Source: a virus. From it: a stretch of DNA of 20,569 nucleotides. Positions 19,937 to 20,569 of the stretch are shown piece after piece. A model generated the notes under the pieces. The model had not been told where the DNA came from. It worked only from the letters and a program-made list of their open reading frames with translations, and searched no databases. Position 1 is the stretch's first letter. Every line of letters starts with the position of its first letter. The stretch lies in IMG/VR virus record IMGVR_UViG_3300009494_000026, positions 1-20,569 of that record, one strand, 5' to 3'. Made by a program: the position numbers and the translations under genes.

Positions 19937-20569
19937 CGACGAGCTCTCGCCGGCACGTCAGCGCGCGCTCGGGACGACCGAGCCTACCGGCGGCGCTACG
20001 CTCGTCGGGACTCAGGTCATGCCCGACATGATCGACCTACTCCGGAACAAGACGCGCGTCCTCGAGCTCGGCGCGAAGCTCTATCCGGGGCTTCAGGGTG
20101 TCGTGCAGTTCAACAAGAAGACGGGCGAGCCCACGGTTCACTGGATGGAGGAGAATCCCGCGACTCCGGCCGCAGGCTCTACGCCGAGCTACGGCTACGT
20201 GACCATGTCGCCGAAGACGATGATCGGCTCGGTCACGATCCCGCGCCAGCTTCTGACGATGGCGTCGATCGACGTCGAGGCCGACGTCCGGAACGATCTC
20301 GCGCTCGGTCACGCGACGGCGTTCGATCTCGCCGCGATTCACGGGACCGGGACGGACAAGCAGCCGATCGGGATCTACTCCGCGGCCGACGTGCAGGCTC
20401 AGGCGTTCACGGGGATTCCGGATCTCCCGGAGCTGACGTCCTGCGTCGGCAAGGTCGCGGACGTCAACGCCGACTTCGGCGCGCTCGCGTGGCTGACGAC
20501 GCCGCTCATGGCGGCGCTCATGTCGCGGACGCCGCTGATCGGTACGACCTTCCCGGCGTTCATCTGGAA
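19914..20569 (+). CDS. Major capsid protein, HK97 fold (partial; right edge)
   Basis: This frame has no start of its own in a good position; it is read from about 19914 by shifting +1 from the protease frame. It runs to the right edge of the window without a stop. It begins VPWRLRGNDELSPARQRALG and TTEPTGGATLVGTQVMPDMI, then DLLRNKTRVLELGAKLYPGL, VQFNKKTGEPTVHWMEENPA, TMSPKTMIGSVTIPRQLLTM and IHGTGTDKQPIGIYSAADV. The LVGTQ strand, the LRN..V..LGA block, the W..E.P.TP loop, the SPK..G..T.PR.LL strand and the HGTGTDKQPIGI loop are hallmarks of HK97-fold capsids, which form the icosahedral shell. The N-terminal delta domain would be the end of the upstream frame. Confidence 0.88.

Overview
This window is a strongly GC-rich, densely packed piece of a tailed double-stranded DNA phage (Caudoviricetes) or prophage/phage-plasmid. 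The calls that fix this are a lambda-type terminase pair (small subunit 2209-2739, large subunit 2726-4633), a lambda-type portal (minus, 16606-18198), a gpW-like connector (minus, 18195-18737), an HK97-type prohead protease (18881-19936) running into a major capsid protein cut by the right edge, and a lysis pair (GH108-type endolysin and an XhlA-like membrane protein). No tRNA, rRNA, integrase, transposase or CRISPR array is visible. A GH108 endolysin, small secreted proteins and a possible lipoprotein point to a Gram-negative host, but the sequence does not name it.

Layout. (1) 1-4633, plus: a partial ORF, a ParB/sulfiredoxin-fold protein with a lysine/alanine/proline-rich N-terminus, a radical SAM enzyme, then the terminase subunits, mostly overlapping. 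(2) 4634-12537, mostly plus: accessory genes with strong ribosome binding sites and many 4-nt overlaps: a permuted NlpC/P60-like hydrolase fused to a piece of a structural protein, two zinc-ribbon proteins, several small secreted or membrane proteins, an LPD29-domain protein, a ribbon-helix-helix protein and an HNH endonuclease. One gene (7848-8180) runs on the minus strand opposite a promoter/terminator region. (3) 12538-13232: a 0.7-kb non-coding hub where the plus and minus arms converge. It holds DnaA-box-like sites, an AT-rich patch, hairpins and two of the three copies of a 36-bp repeat. (4) 13233-18737, minus: connector, portal, structural proteins, a repeat-rich fibre-like protein, then lysis genes. 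(5) 18738-20569: a 43-bp palindrome between divergent operons, then protease and capsid on the plus strand.

The most noteworthy points are a perfect 16-bp chromosomal-type parS site (11812-11827) about 1.2 kb from the candidate DnaA-dependent origin, which together suggest a phage that replicates and partitions as an episome using host DnaA and ParB; a candidate structured RNA (10317-10423) with a 12-bp closing stem, a GAAA tetraloop hairpin and an H-type pseudoknot; a 36-bp repeat family; the fusion of a structural-protein segment to a cysteine hydrolase; and a +1 frame break joining protease to capsid. Structural genes are split: connector/portal diverge from protease/capsid, unlike the co-directional order of lambda- and HK97-type phages.
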